Assembly (NCBI GenBank): GCA_937968035.1
Contig: CALBTS010000242.1
Coordinates: 1-21,600 of the forward strand
Direction: 5' to 3'
Length of the DNA stretch: 21,600 nucleotides
From: an uncultured Methanomethylovorans sp.
Lineage (GTDB): Archaea; Halobacteriota; Methanosarcinia; Methanosarcinales; Methanosarcinaceae
Shown here: one piece after another, positions 9,820 to 18,210 of the stretch
Layout of the letters: every line of letters begins with the position of its first letter
Position numbering within the stretch: the first letter of the stretch is position 1
Made by a program: the position numbers and the translations under genes
Notes under the pieces: generated by a model
Seen by the model: the letters and a program-made list of their open reading frames with translations, nothing else
The model's database searches: none
What the model was told of the DNA's origin: nothing

Positions 9820-9861
9820 GAGTTCAAAAAAGAGAAAATACATAGCAATCAAAGTAAAAAA
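9820..9861 (-). terminator. T-rich stretch after tRNA-Pyl
   Basis: Directly after the encoded CCA end of tRNA-Pyl the minus strand reads ATTTTTTACTTT and, a little later, TTTTCTCTTTTTTG. Archaeal RNA polymerase terminates at oligo-T runs, so part of the transcripts may end here and part may continue into pylS. Confidence 0.45.
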
Positions 9862-9933
9862 TGGCGGAAACCCCGGGAATTTAACCCGGCTGAACGGATT
9901 TAGAGTCCATTTGATCAACCTGATCCGGTTTCC
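9862..9933 (-). tRNA. pylT: tRNA-Pyl (anticodon CUA)
   Basis: A 72-base gene nearly identical to known archaeal pylT. It has the acceptor stem GGAAACC/GGTTTCC, a 6-bp anticodon stem AATGGA/TCCGTT around the loop CTCTAAA with anticodon CTA (plus-strand 9901-9903), the T stem CCGGG/CCCGG and an encoded CCA end. The unusual six-pair anticodon stem, small D loop and very short variable region (CAG) are hallmarks of tRNA-Pyl, recognised by PylS. It reads UAG codons such as the one inside mttB in this window. It lies between the ASKHA gene and pylS, with its own TATA element upstream. Confidence 0.98.
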
Positions 9934-9946
9934 ATTTAGTAAAAGG

Positions 9947-9979
9947 TAATCGATTAAGCTATTATTTATATTTTTTGGT
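9947..9979 (-). promoter_or_regulatory. pylT promoter (BRE/TATA) with a 10-bp palindrome downstream
   Basis: On the minus strand ACCAAAAAATATAAATAAT occupies 9961-9979, an excellent BRE plus TATA box. The start site would fall near 9943, about ten bases before the tRNA. The element matches the mttB promoter core at 18152-18170 in 17 of 19 positions. Between TATA and the expected start lies the palindrome TAATCGATTA (9947-9956), a possible operator. Confidence 0.7.
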
Positions 9980-10011
9980 CATGGCTTCTGGATGAAAATG
10001 AAAAAGAAGGG

Positions 10012-11943
10012 TCAGGATTTCTTAGTGACCCTTAGACTTCCCACTCCCATAAACACAAGTTTCGTCTCAATAGGGATGGGGCTGCCTTCGTGTAGAGTAA
10101 TATCTTCTCTGGACATATCTATTCTCACATCGTTCCAGTCCATGTCGGCTTCTCTCATATAGTCCATGATCAGATTTTCTCCCACATGTTCAGCATACTT
10201 AAGAGCTTCTCCATGAGTTGAGAACTCCTCAAATCCTCCGGGAGTGAACACGAGGAAAAACCTTTGCTTTTCCCTGTAGACAGCTTTTATGAGAACTTGT
10301 ATCCTTTTGACACCCTGTCCCACTAACGCACCTACAGCGTTACCAACTTCTGCAAAAGGTGGCAATAGTATCTCTGCATCGATGATGTTCTGCATCTGCT
10401 CCACATAAGCCTTCACAGGTCCCCCAAGCAGTACAACAGGCACTGAGAGCCTGAACTTAGAGAAGAACTCGCCTCTGAGTATTTTTTCTATCTCTTTGCC
10501 TTCAACTCCTTTGAGCATATAGGACATCAGGTTCAAGGCCATATTGTAGGCAACTTCTCTTTTAATGTGCTCAGCAAGTTCCTGCTCGTTCATTTGTACA
10601 AGCCTTGACATAATGGTTGCGCCTATAACTGAAGCTTCCTTATCCCATTCATCATACTCACCCAGGATATGCAGTGCATCCGTGGGTGTGAACCCAATTG
10701 CCTGTACAAGCCTTTTCTGAATGAGATAATCCAGATGTTCTACTGACACAGGACGACCGAACCTCCAATAGATATCGCTTATTGATACTGGTTCTTGACC
10801 AATTGTACTGAGGATCTCCTGTTCATAAGAACTGAGCTTTACCGGCTCTTTTCCTGTACGTACGAAGAACTTGGTCGGTTGCACGTTCTCTCCCAGTTCC
10901 ACACGTGCAGGAGTGCGTCCCATTTTCAGTGTTTCCTTGAAACCCGGATACTGAACAGCAGCCACGCACAGAGGTATTACCCTGCGTGGCCCGATGTTTA
11001 TCTTCCTGTTCTTTATCCATACGTGACTATCCCCCCCCATGGCAGAAGTTTCCATTCGGATAGCTTTAACTTTAGTATTCCAGCCACCTACTTTAGCACC
11101 ATCTTCACAGAGTTCGGGCAGTCCTTTATACAAGAGAGAAACATCAGTACTTGTACCGCCCACATCTATCACTGCACATGTGTCCCTCTCGGACAGGAAG
11201 GAAGCTCCTACAAGGCTTGCTGCAGGACCTGTAAAAATAGACTCTATAGGTTTTTGGATGGCTTCTTTGATGTTTATTAAAGAACCATCACATTTGAGCA
11301 TCATGAGCTTTGCTGTGATGCCTCTTCTCTCAATATCAGATACAATTGCATCGATGAACTGACGGGCAATGGGTATGAGCTGGGCATTGAGGTAGGCTGT
11401 AATACCTCTGTCATATGCTCCCAGGTCCTGCGATAGCTCATGTCCGCACACCACAGGCATCCCTGTTGATTTTATTATGTAATCCTTTATCTGCAATTCA
11501 TGTTCAGGGTTACGCACACTGAAATATGAAGAAACTGCAAAAGCTGATACATTATCCTTCACCCTGTTCACAAATTCTGTCACTGCCTCTATATCAAGGG
11601 CCTCTGCTTCAGCTCCGGTAGCAGTATGTCCTCCTCTGACCATCACATATTCCTGGACAGATGTGTCTTGGGGTACCAGATAATTACCCACAAGGATAAG
11701 ACCTACCGGATAGCCTGTTTTCTCAAGTATCGTATTAGTTGCTAAGGTTGTAGATACTGAAACGAGCTTTATGTCTTTCAGGTATTGAGGGTCCAAGCCA
11801 TCTATAGCGTTCTCTATGCCCGTAAGCAATTCAGGATAAGTAGTAAGGGCTTTGTATGAAGCCACAACTTTCTTGTCAGAGTTCCTTATGATCACTGCAT
11901 CTGTATAAGTACCACCTGCATCAATTCCCAGACTATATTGCAT
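10012..11943 (-). CDS. hydantoinase/oxoprolinase-like ASKHA ATPase, copy 1
   Basis: A 643-residue protein of the hydantoinase A/oxoprolinase family. The ATP-binding motifs of the actin-like (ASKHA) fold are clear: GIDAGGTYTDAV at the N-terminus, the GHELSQDLGAYDRG region, CAVIDVGGTSTDVSLL in the middle and PVVLLGGPVKAYV near the C-terminus. I chose the ATG at 11943, because the longer frame starts at a TTG and the paralogue begins in the same way (MKHSLGIDAGG). Family members hydrolyse ATP, but the substrate here is unknown; a true hydantoinase is unlikely, since no HyuB-like subunit is beside it. Related ASKHA ATPases (RACo in bacteria, RamA in methanogens) reactivate corrinoid proteins, so such a role is possible. 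It lies directly upstream of pylT. Confidence 0.85.
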   Translation of the reverse strand: MQYSLGIDAGGTYTDAVIIRNSDKKVVASYKALTTYPELLTGIENAIDGLDPQYLKDIKLVSVSTTLATNTILEKTGYPVGLILVGNYLVPQDTSVQEYVMVRGGHTATGAEAEALDIEAVTEFVNRVKDNVSAFAVSSYFSVRNPEHELQIKDYIIKSTGMPVVCGHELSQDLGAYDRGITAYLNAQLIPIARQFIDAIVSDIERRGITAKLMMLKCDGSLINIKEAIQKPIESIFTGPAASLVGASFLSERDTCAVIDVGGTSTDVSLLYKGLPELCEDGAKVGGWNTKVKAIRMETSAMGGDSHVWIKNRKINIGPRRVIPLCVAAVQYPGFKETLKMGRTPARVELGENVQPTKFFVRTGKEPVKLSSYEQEILSTIGQEPVSISDIYWRFGRPVSVEHLDYLIQKRLVQAIGFTPTDALHILGEYDEWDKEASVIGATIMSRLVQMNEQELAEHIKREVAYNMALNLMSYMLKGVEGKEIEKILRGEFFSKFRLSVPVVLLGGPVKAYVEQMQNIIDAEILLPPFAEVGNAVGALVGQGVKRIQVLIKAVYREKQRFFLVFTPGGFEEFSTHGEALKYAEHVGENLIMDYMREADMDWNDVRIDMSREDITLHEGSPIPIETKLVFMGVGSLRVTKKS

Positions 11944-12014
11944 TTTTTCCCTCTCGTACAATTCTATAGTTTGATGTGTTCAAATCCACACATTAAATAC
12001 CCTTTATTTACCCT

Positions 12015-13937
12015 TTACTGCCCTATACCAAGGAACCCTAGCCTTGTTTCCAGAGGTGTGGTGCCTTCTTCCACACTTATGTCGTTGCGGCTCATATTGA
12101 TCTTTACTTCAGTAAGGTCCAGATAGGATGATGACATATAATCCATCACAAGTTCAGAACCGATACGCTCTGCATGATGTAATGCTTCCGCATAAGATGA
12201 AAATTCTTTTCTCCCACCAGGATAGAAAACAATATAAGAGTTAGGTTTAATATTATATTTTGATTCTGATAAAGAAGCTTTTATAAGCACTTCCAGTCTT
12301 TTAATACCTTTAGCTGCAAGTGCTCCAACTGCATTGCCCACATCTGCATGTTGCGGAACAACGATCAAAGAGTCAAAATATCTGGCAAGGCCATCCTTGT
12401 AAGCAGTGACAGGCCCTCCCAGCAATACAACTGGCATTTTGACCTTGATACCTGCAAAGAATTTACCATTAATTATCTTCCTTATTTCTTCCCTATCCAC
12501 ATCCTCCAGCAAAAAAGCAGCAAGGTTAAGGGCTATATTGCTTGTTACTTGTTCCTTTACCCTGGAACATAGTTCCATCTTTTCCATGCCTGCAAACCTG
12601 GACAAAACTTCAGAACCTATATGTGCTGCTTCTACATCCCACTTTTGATATTCTCCCATAACATGGAGAGCATCAGTAGGTGTAAAGCCTATGGTCCTTA
12701 CTAACCTTTTCTGTATGAGCATATCCATGGTCATAGGACTTGGCATTCTATTTTCGTTCCAGTAGATGTCACTCGCCGTATAGGGTACATCACTGAGGCG
12801 GTCGAACAAGTCCTTTTCTTCAGGGCTCAGTTCTTCAGGTATCTTTCCACTCCTCATGAAAAACTTCGTTGGTTGTATATTTTCACCTATTTGATTGCGT
12901 AGGATATTTTGCTGCATCTTCAGTTTTTCCTTGATCTCTGGATACTTCAATGCCGCTAAACATAAGGGTATGACCCTGCGCGGTCCTACATGTATATCAT
13001 GATTAAGTATCCATACGTGGCTATCTCCTCCGACAGCGGAGGTTTCCATCCTGAGAGCCTTTACTTTTGTCTGCCACTTCCCTACAACTGCTCCTTGATC
13101 AGATATTTCAGGAAGACCTTCGTGCATCATAGAAACATCAGTGCTTGTTCCACCTACATCGACCACTGCACAGGTTTCAAAACCTGAAAGATGAGAAGCA
13201 CCCAGTAAACTAGCTGCAGGGCCAGAAAAAATGGATTGGATAGGTTTTTTAAGCGCCTCCCCGATACTCACCATTGATCCGTCACATTTGAGCATCATTA
13301 GTTTTGCTTCAATGTTTCTCTTTTTGATCTCGGAAGTTACAGCTTGCATAAATTGATTAGTGAGAGGTATCAGCTGTGCATTAAGATAAGCAGTCACACC
13401 TCTCTCATAAACTCCCAGGTCTTGAGATAGTTCGTGTCCACATACGACCGGAAGGCCTGTTAGTTGCATAACACTTTCTTTTACCTGCACCTCATGTTCT
13501 GGATTACGGACACTAAAATAGGAGGATACAGCAAAAGCTGAAACTTTGTTCTTTACTTTCAGGATGAAATCCTCTACTGGCTGGATATCCAGGGGCTCAA
13601 TTTCATTACCAGCACTGTTGTGCCCTCCTCTTACTTGGATAATATACTCTATTTTCCTGTCAGCGGGTATGCCCGCTTTTCCGATCAGTATGAGACCTAC
13701 CGGATAACCCGTATTTTCAAGGATCGTGTTTGTTGCAAGAGTTGTTGAAACACAGACCAAGCTCACATCAGAAAGTAGTTTTTGATCAAGACCGTCCAAA
13801 GCTTCACGTATTCCAAAGATCAGGTCAGGGTATGTTGTCAATGCTTTGTTTGCCTGTAAGACCCTGCCATCATCACTATTAAGAAGAACTGCATCAGTAT
13901 ATGTTCCTCCGGCATCTATTCCCAGACTATGTTTCAT
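12015..13937 (-). CDS. hydantoinase/oxoprolinase-like ASKHA ATPase, copy 2
   Basis: A 640-residue paralogue of the downstream gene, similar over its full length. It has the same motifs: GIDAGGTYTDAVLL, CAVVDVGGTSTDVSMM, SGPAASLLGASHL, PRRVIPLCLAAL, PVVLLGGPVTAY and VGNAVGALAAKGIKRLEVLIKA. The first ATG (13935-13937) lies inside the end of the DUF1638-like gene, an 11-base overlap, so the two are translationally coupled. The gap to copy 1 is about 70 bases. Keeping two diverged full-length copies with intact nucleotide motifs suggests they form a heteromer or act on different partners. The function is not known. It ends at TAA. Confidence 0.85.
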   Translation of the reverse strand: MKHSLGIDAGGTYTDAVLLNSDDGRVLQANKALTTYPDLIFGIREALDGLDQKLLSDVSLVCVSTTLATNTILENTGYPVGLILIGKAGIPADRKIEYIIQVRGGHNSAGNEIEPLDIQPVEDFILKVKNKVSAFAVSSYFSVRNPEHEVQVKESVMQLTGLPVVCGHELSQDLGVYERGVTAYLNAQLIPLTNQFMQAVTSEIKKRNIEAKLMMLKCDGSMVSIGEALKKPIQSIFSGPAASLLGASHLSGFETCAVVDVGGTSTDVSMMHEGLPEISDQGAVVGKWQTKVKALRMETSAVGGDSHVWILNHDIHVGPRRVIPLCLAALKYPEIKEKLKMQQNILRNQIGENIQPTKFFMRSGKIPEELSPEEKDLFDRLSDVPYTASDIYWNENRMPSPMTMDMLIQKRLVRTIGFTPTDALHVMGEYQKWDVEAAHIGSEVLSRFAGMEKMELCSRVKEQVTSNIALNLAAFLLEDVDREEIRKIINGKFFAGIKVKMPVVLLGGPVTAYKDGLARYFDSLIVVPQHADVGNAVGALAAKGIKRLEVLIKASLSESKYNIKPNSYIVFYPGGRKEFSSYAEALHHAERIGSELVMDYMSSSYLDLTEVKINMSRNDISVEEGTTPLETRLGFLGIGQ

Positions 13938-14739
13938 TAAAGTCTGCCCTCTTTTTTGTTATAGAATCTTTTGCCCGCTGATATGACTGTTCTGCGATCT
14001 TCACAGTGCCTTGCATGTCAACTATTCGGAAATCAAAGGCTTGAGCAAACTCTTCCACCTTTGCATCAAAGCTCTCCTCGTAAACAAGACCTGTATTTAT
14101 CTTACCTACATTTTTGTATCCTGCGTGATCGAAAACGATCTTGGTCATAGCAGTGTTCTCAGGGTCATTTGTAAGACGGGCAATTACAGCCATTTCCTTC
14201 CAGAAAGCTGCTCCCATGGGCGTAAGGAAATATACGCCTTCTCCGCCAGCTTCTTTTAGAGCTCTGAGATAAGGTTTCCTTCCCCCCAGGGAAGCACCTA
14301 TGCAGTCATCGATTATCTCTCCATCTTCTTCTCTTAGAATGTGCACAGGACAAGAAAGATGTGCAAAGTCTCTGTTTAGATTGCCCAGTACATTCCCACA
14401 CAAACCATAGAATATTAGGATAGTGTCGGCATACTCGGAAATGATGCTGATCTCTTTGTACACGCTTTCTTTGAGCAATTGAGGAGATGCATCAAGGGAA
14501 AAACCAAGGATATTCACAAGGAGACAATAATTTGTATCTTGTTCACTATGTATCAGATCCTCTATTTTATTTGGTGAACAAACTGTATGATCTATAGCAT
14601 TTTCAGATAGTTTCCTGAGAATACCTGCAGCATCCAGGCTGTCCACAACTAGAATTCTGGTGATCTGTGAATCGTTCTTGATGAGGTGCACGATCTCATC
14701 CTCAAATATCCTGCAGGCAATTATGGACATTAAAGTCAT
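13927..14739 (-). CDS. DUF1638-like protein of methylotrophic methanogens
   Basis: A 270-residue cytoplasmic protein that I assign to the DUF1638 family from its pattern: the start SIIACRIFEDEIVHLI, TILIFYGLCGNVLGNL, LSCPVHILREEDGEIIDDCIGASLGG, GVYFLTPMGAAFWKEM and FDHAGYKNVGKINTGL. The Cys and His residues in these segments (Cys9, and the Cys in the GLCG, SCP and DDC motifs) suggest metal or cofactor binding; that is inference. DUF1638 genes are, as I recall, often near methylamine methyltransferase genes, but their role is unknown. The ATG at 14739 has GAGGTT three bases upstream. The gene ends at TAG (13927-13929); decoding it would add ten residues up to TGA at 13894-13896. It heads the ASKHA-pyl array. 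Confidence 0.8.
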   Translation of the reverse strand: MTLMSIIACRIFEDEIVHLIKNDSQITRILVVDSLDAAGILRKLSENAIDHTVCSPNKIEDLIHSEQDTNYCLLVNILGFSLDASPQLLKESVYKEISIISEYADTILIFYGLCGNVLGNLNRDFAHLSCPVHILREEDGEIIDDCIGASLGGRKPYLRALKEAGGEGVYFLTPMGAAFWKEMAVIARLTNDPENTAMTKIVFDHAGYKNVGKINTGLVYEESFDAKVEEFAQAFDFRIVDMQGTVKIAEQSYQRAKDSITKKRADFNET

Positions 14740-15187
14740 TAGAACCTCATTATATTCTTATAACAGAGCAGTTAACTGCACACTCAATCTGCTCGCGTTT
14801 AAAAAGCATAGTCCATATTAACTATATATATTTTCCTATTTTACTGATTCAACATACTATTGATCGGTGCTTTCACTATATTAAGAAAAAATCTACTCAA
14901 GATTCTATTATTTATACTTTTTGATGAATGCTTTAAAAGCATCTTCAGTTCTGCAGAAGAGAAAAGACACTGCTAATGTTAATTTTTCCTTTTTGTCTTT
15001 GGAGTCGCTCATACACTTTGCAGATCCAAAAAGTAAATTTATATATCTGAATTTTACGTCCACGAATACCTTTAAATATGTAGGTTCTAGTTTCTTAGAT
15101 TAGTAGCAGAACTAATTCCATTAATAAAGTATATACTTATGAATTCTTATTTCATATGACATTTGGTAATCATATTGGTCCTCAAAG
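14740..15187. promoter_or_regulatory. divergent promoter region between the DUF1638-pyl array and the PAS/GAF sensor
   Basis: This 448-bp region has no convincing gene; an open frame at 14921-15103 has no ribosome binding site and is very AT-rich. For the minus strand, GGAAAATATATATAGTT (14819-14835) is a good TATA element and would give a leader of about 60 bases containing the 12-bp palindrome GCAGTTAACTGC (14768-14779). For the plus strand, TATA-like elements occur at about 15033-15047 (AAATTTATATATCTG), 15069-15080 and 15126-15138 (AAGTATATACTTA); the last would place the start about 30 bases before the sensor gene. Confidence 0.55.
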
Positions 15188-17764
15188 GTGATTATAATTT
15201 CCAAAATTACAACAGTTTCTGAATATGGAAAGAAACGTGCTGAGTTTTATCTACCAGAGGACCCTGATACACTAAAAAAGCTTGAAGCACTTCACAAAGT
15301 AAGTCCTGTGATATCTTTCATTTGGAAGGTGGATGAAAGATGGCCAGTTGAATGGGTCTCGGAAAACGTTACACAATTAGGATACACTCCTGAAGAACTA
15401 ATGTCTGGAAAAATTGATTATGCTGATTTAGTCCATCCAGAGGATTATGTAAAGATAAACTCAGAGGTCAAAAAACTGGTTAAAAAGGGAAATACCTCTT
15501 ACTTTACTCTGGTCTACAGGATACTTGCCAGATCTGGGGAAGTGAGGTATGTAACCGAAAGGTCTCTCTTAAAGAGAGATAATGATGGGAATGTCTCACG
15601 TTATCAGGGGATAATCATTGACAATACTGAAAAAGAGAAAGCAGAAAATACTTTGAAAGATATAGAGCGGAAATACCGTCTCATTTTTGAACGCGCTCCC
15701 TTGGGTATTCTTTGTTTCGATGAGAACAGCACAATTATTAACTGTAATAGCTTTTGTGCAAAAATTATATCGGAGCCAAAAAATAAAATATTGGGTATCA
15801 ATCTACTCAAATATATAGAAGATGGACCTTTAAAAGCTGCTATAGACCTTGTTTTTTTGGGCGAGTCTGGTCATTATGAAGGTGAATATACCTCCCCTAC
15901 CGGAAAGATATCTGTTATAAAAGCAGAATTTTCTCCTATAATATCTGAAAATGGTTCCTTGATAGGAGGACTTGGATTAATCCAGGATGTAAGTGAGCTT
16001 CAAGGAACTGAAGAAAGGATACACCTAAATGAAGCACGTCTGGAGGCACTTCTTGAGTTGCACCAGAGAGGCAATTCCTCTGTTTCAAAGATCGCTGAGT
16101 TTGCAATAGAAAAAGCTGTAAGGCTAACACATAGTGAGATAGGTTATCTTGGTCTGCTAAAAGAGGATGATAATAACCTTGAAATGTATGAATGGCCTGT
16201 TCAGAAAACAAACCATGAGAAAAAACCCTGGACTTATCCTGTAAATTCTGCAGGTATGTGGGGGGAAGCAATTAGAGAAAGAGAACCCATAGTTAATAAC
16301 CATTCATCAGGACCCGGGCCTATCAAAGGAATAAAACCTAATCTGGAGGGCAAGATCAATCGCTATATCAACATACCAGTGATGGATGGAGATCAGGTAG
16401 TTGCTGTTGCCATCGTGGTCAATAAGCCCGAAGAATATGACAGCTCCGATGTAAGGCAGATCACGCTGCTATTTGATGGGATGTGGAAACTTATACAGCG
16501 TAAGCTTGCTGATGAGGAAATTCTCGAGACCCGCAGGATACTTAAGGTCTTGGAATCCGTGATCAATGATAGTCCTGCACTTGTTTTTATGTGGAGACCT
16601 GAAAAAGATTGGCCAGTAGAATTTGTTTCAAAGAACATCGAACGCTTTGGCTATGCGGTAGACGATTTCCTAACAGGTAAAAAGATCTACGGTGACATTA
16701 TACATCCTGCAGACCTCGAAAAAGTACGCAGAGAGGTAGATAGGTGCTATAAAGAGGGATATTCAGATTTCAGTCAAGAATACAGGATCCTTACAAAGTC
16801 AGGTGAAGTGAGATGGGTGGATGAAAGAACACTTATCCATCATGATCAACATGGGGATATTGATTTTCTGCAGGGAATAATAGTTGATATCACCGAGCGC
16901 AAACAAGCAAATAATTTTGTCCAAGTTGAATCTGATTTCGATGGTGGATCCAGTTCAGAAGACAATTTACAGGATATGTTTGAAAAGACACTGGATTTTG
17001 TTCTTCAGATCAAAGCTATAGACTGTGGAGCTATATACTTAGTGGATGGTTCACAAGGCTATTTTGAGCTTATGGCTTATAGGGGTCTGTCAGAAAAGTT
17101 CGCGGCTAACATCAGCCATTTTGATGCTAATACTATTCAAGCAAAACTTTTCACTACTGGCTATCCTGTGTACAAGCATTTCTCTGAAATAAGTGCCATG
17201 ATCAAGGAAAATCTTGATTATGAAGGTTTACAGGCAATGGGTTTCATTCCAGTGCACTATAATGACAAGCTTGTTGCTGCAATAATAATCGGTTCACATA
17301 GGGAACTGGAGATACCTGCCAATTCCAGAAATGTTATCGATACGATTGCGGGCCAGTTAGGAGTGATCGTAACCCGTTTCAGAGAGGGAAATCTGGTCAA
17401 AAAAGATCATAATGGGCTGCAAAATCTTTTTGATACTATGGATGACCTGATATTTATAATGGATATGGGTGGCTTGGTAATCCATACTAACCATGCTTTG
17501 CAGAAATATCTACAGTATTCCAAAAAAGACCTGGATAAAATGGATTTTCTGGAACTGTTCCCTCCTGGTAAAGAAAAGGAAGTGCTTGAGAGCATTGATA
17601 TAGAGGGGCTCATTTCAGGTAATTCTTCAAGATGTTATGTGCCTCTTATGAGCAAAGATCATAAATTTATATCTGCCGACACTAAGTTCTTTGTGGGAAA
17701 ATGGTATGGTAGAGAAGCTCTGATTGGAATATCCAGATTATCCTTTGAGGAACCTGTGAATTAG
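15188..17764 (+). CDS. PAS/GAF sensor protein without a kinase domain
   Basis: An 858-residue soluble protein made of sensory modules: PAS (about 28-150), PAS (155-275), GAF (285-435), PAS (445-575), GAF (590-725) and PAS (735-850). PAS 1 and 3 carry the segment WPVEWVSENVTQLGY or WPVEFVSKNIERFGY, also present in the histidine kinase at 2072. No HisKA, HATPase or output domain follows. The second GAF contains Cys613 (IDCGAIYLVD), which may be comparable to the heme-binding Cys of MsmS-type sensors of Methanosarcina; that is tentative. The only start in frame is GTG at 15188, which overlaps an AAAGGTGAT sequence, so the true start is uncertain. It ends at TAG (17762-17764); readthrough would add 69 residues to TAA at 17972-17974. 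Its neighbour mttBC suggests a regulatory role. Confidence 0.85.
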   Translation: MIIISKITTVSEYGKKRAEFYLPEDPDTLKKLEALHKVSPVISFIWKVDERWPVEWVSENVTQLGYTPEELMSGKIDYADLVHPEDYVKINSEVKKLVKKGNTSYFTLVYRILARSGEVRYVTERSLLKRDNDGNVSRYQGIIIDNTEKEKAENTLKDIERKYRLIFERAPLGILCFDENSTIINCNSFCAKIISEPKNKILGINLLKYIEDGPLKAAIDLVFLGESGHYEGEYTSPTGKISVIKAEFSPIISENGSLIGGLGLIQDVSELQGTEERIHLNEARLEALLELHQRGNSSVSKIAEFAIEKAVRLTHSEIGYLGLLKEDDNNLEMYEWPVQKTNHEKKPWTYPVNSAGMWGEAIREREPIVNNHSSGPGPIKGIKPNLEGKINRYINIPVMDGDQVVAVAIVVNKPEEYDSSDVRQITLLFDGMWKLIQRKLADEEILETRRILKVLESVINDSPALVFMWRPEKDWPVEFVSKNIERFGYAVDDFLTGKKIYGDIIHPADLEKVRREVDRCYKEGYSDFSQEYRILTKSGEVRWVDERTLIHHDQHGDIDFLQGIIVDITERKQANNFVQVESDFDGGSSSEDNLQDMFEKTLDFVLQIKAIDCGAIYLVDGSQGYFELMAYRGLSEKFAANISHFDANTIQAKLFTTGYPVYKHFSEISAMIKENLDYEGLQAMGFIPVHYNDKLVAAIIIGSHRELEIPANSRNVIDTIAGQLGVIVTRFREGNLVKKDHNGLQNLFDTMDDLIFIMDMGGLVIHTNHALQKYLQYSKKDLDKMDFLELFPPGKEKEVLESIDIEGLISGNSSRCYVPLMSKDHKFISADTKFFVGKWYGREALIGISRLSFEEPVN

Positions 17765-18151
17765 ATTTCTCATATAATGTGGCTTATTGACAGAGAACAG
17801 CCACTATATTTATATAAGGCATATAGTTCCCTGCGCATAGGAACTAGTAGTTCTATCAAAAAATTAAGGGTGTTTTTCGAAGTTATTAACTGCCTTTTTT
17901 ATGGGGGGACACAAGAAACAATGTACGAAGGCTTTTTTATCAAAGGTATTTCTCTTTATCCTCCCTGTAAATAAAGAATTTAGTTAAGTAACAAGCGGTA
18001 TTTATTTATAGTTGTGCTTTTCCATTAAATATATCTCCCTAAGAACATCAATACCCATAAAGAATACATCTCTTTTTTTATACATTTTATACGTGTGCAA
18101 TTCTCCTTCATTTCCCCACAATCTTTAAATATGGTGATTAATTTGTTTTTT

Positions 18152-18196
18152 ACCAAAAACTATAAATAACACAATTTAGAGAAAAATATATATACC
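18152..18196 (+). promoter_or_regulatory. mttB promoter (BRE/TATA)
   Basis: ACCAAAAACTATAAATAAC at 18152-18170 is a canonical archaeal BRE plus TATA box and matches the pylT promoter core in 17 of 19 positions. Transcription would start near 18190 and give a leader of about 105 bases. A second element, GAAAAATATATATACC (18181-18196), could start near 18215. Confidence 0.65.
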
Positions 18197-18210
18197 TAAA
18201 AAGAAGTGCC

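Noticed and set aside
14921..15103. 60-residue plus-strand gene in the divergent region
   Set aside because: No ribosome binding site, AT-rich, overlaps likely promoters and has no recognisable motif.
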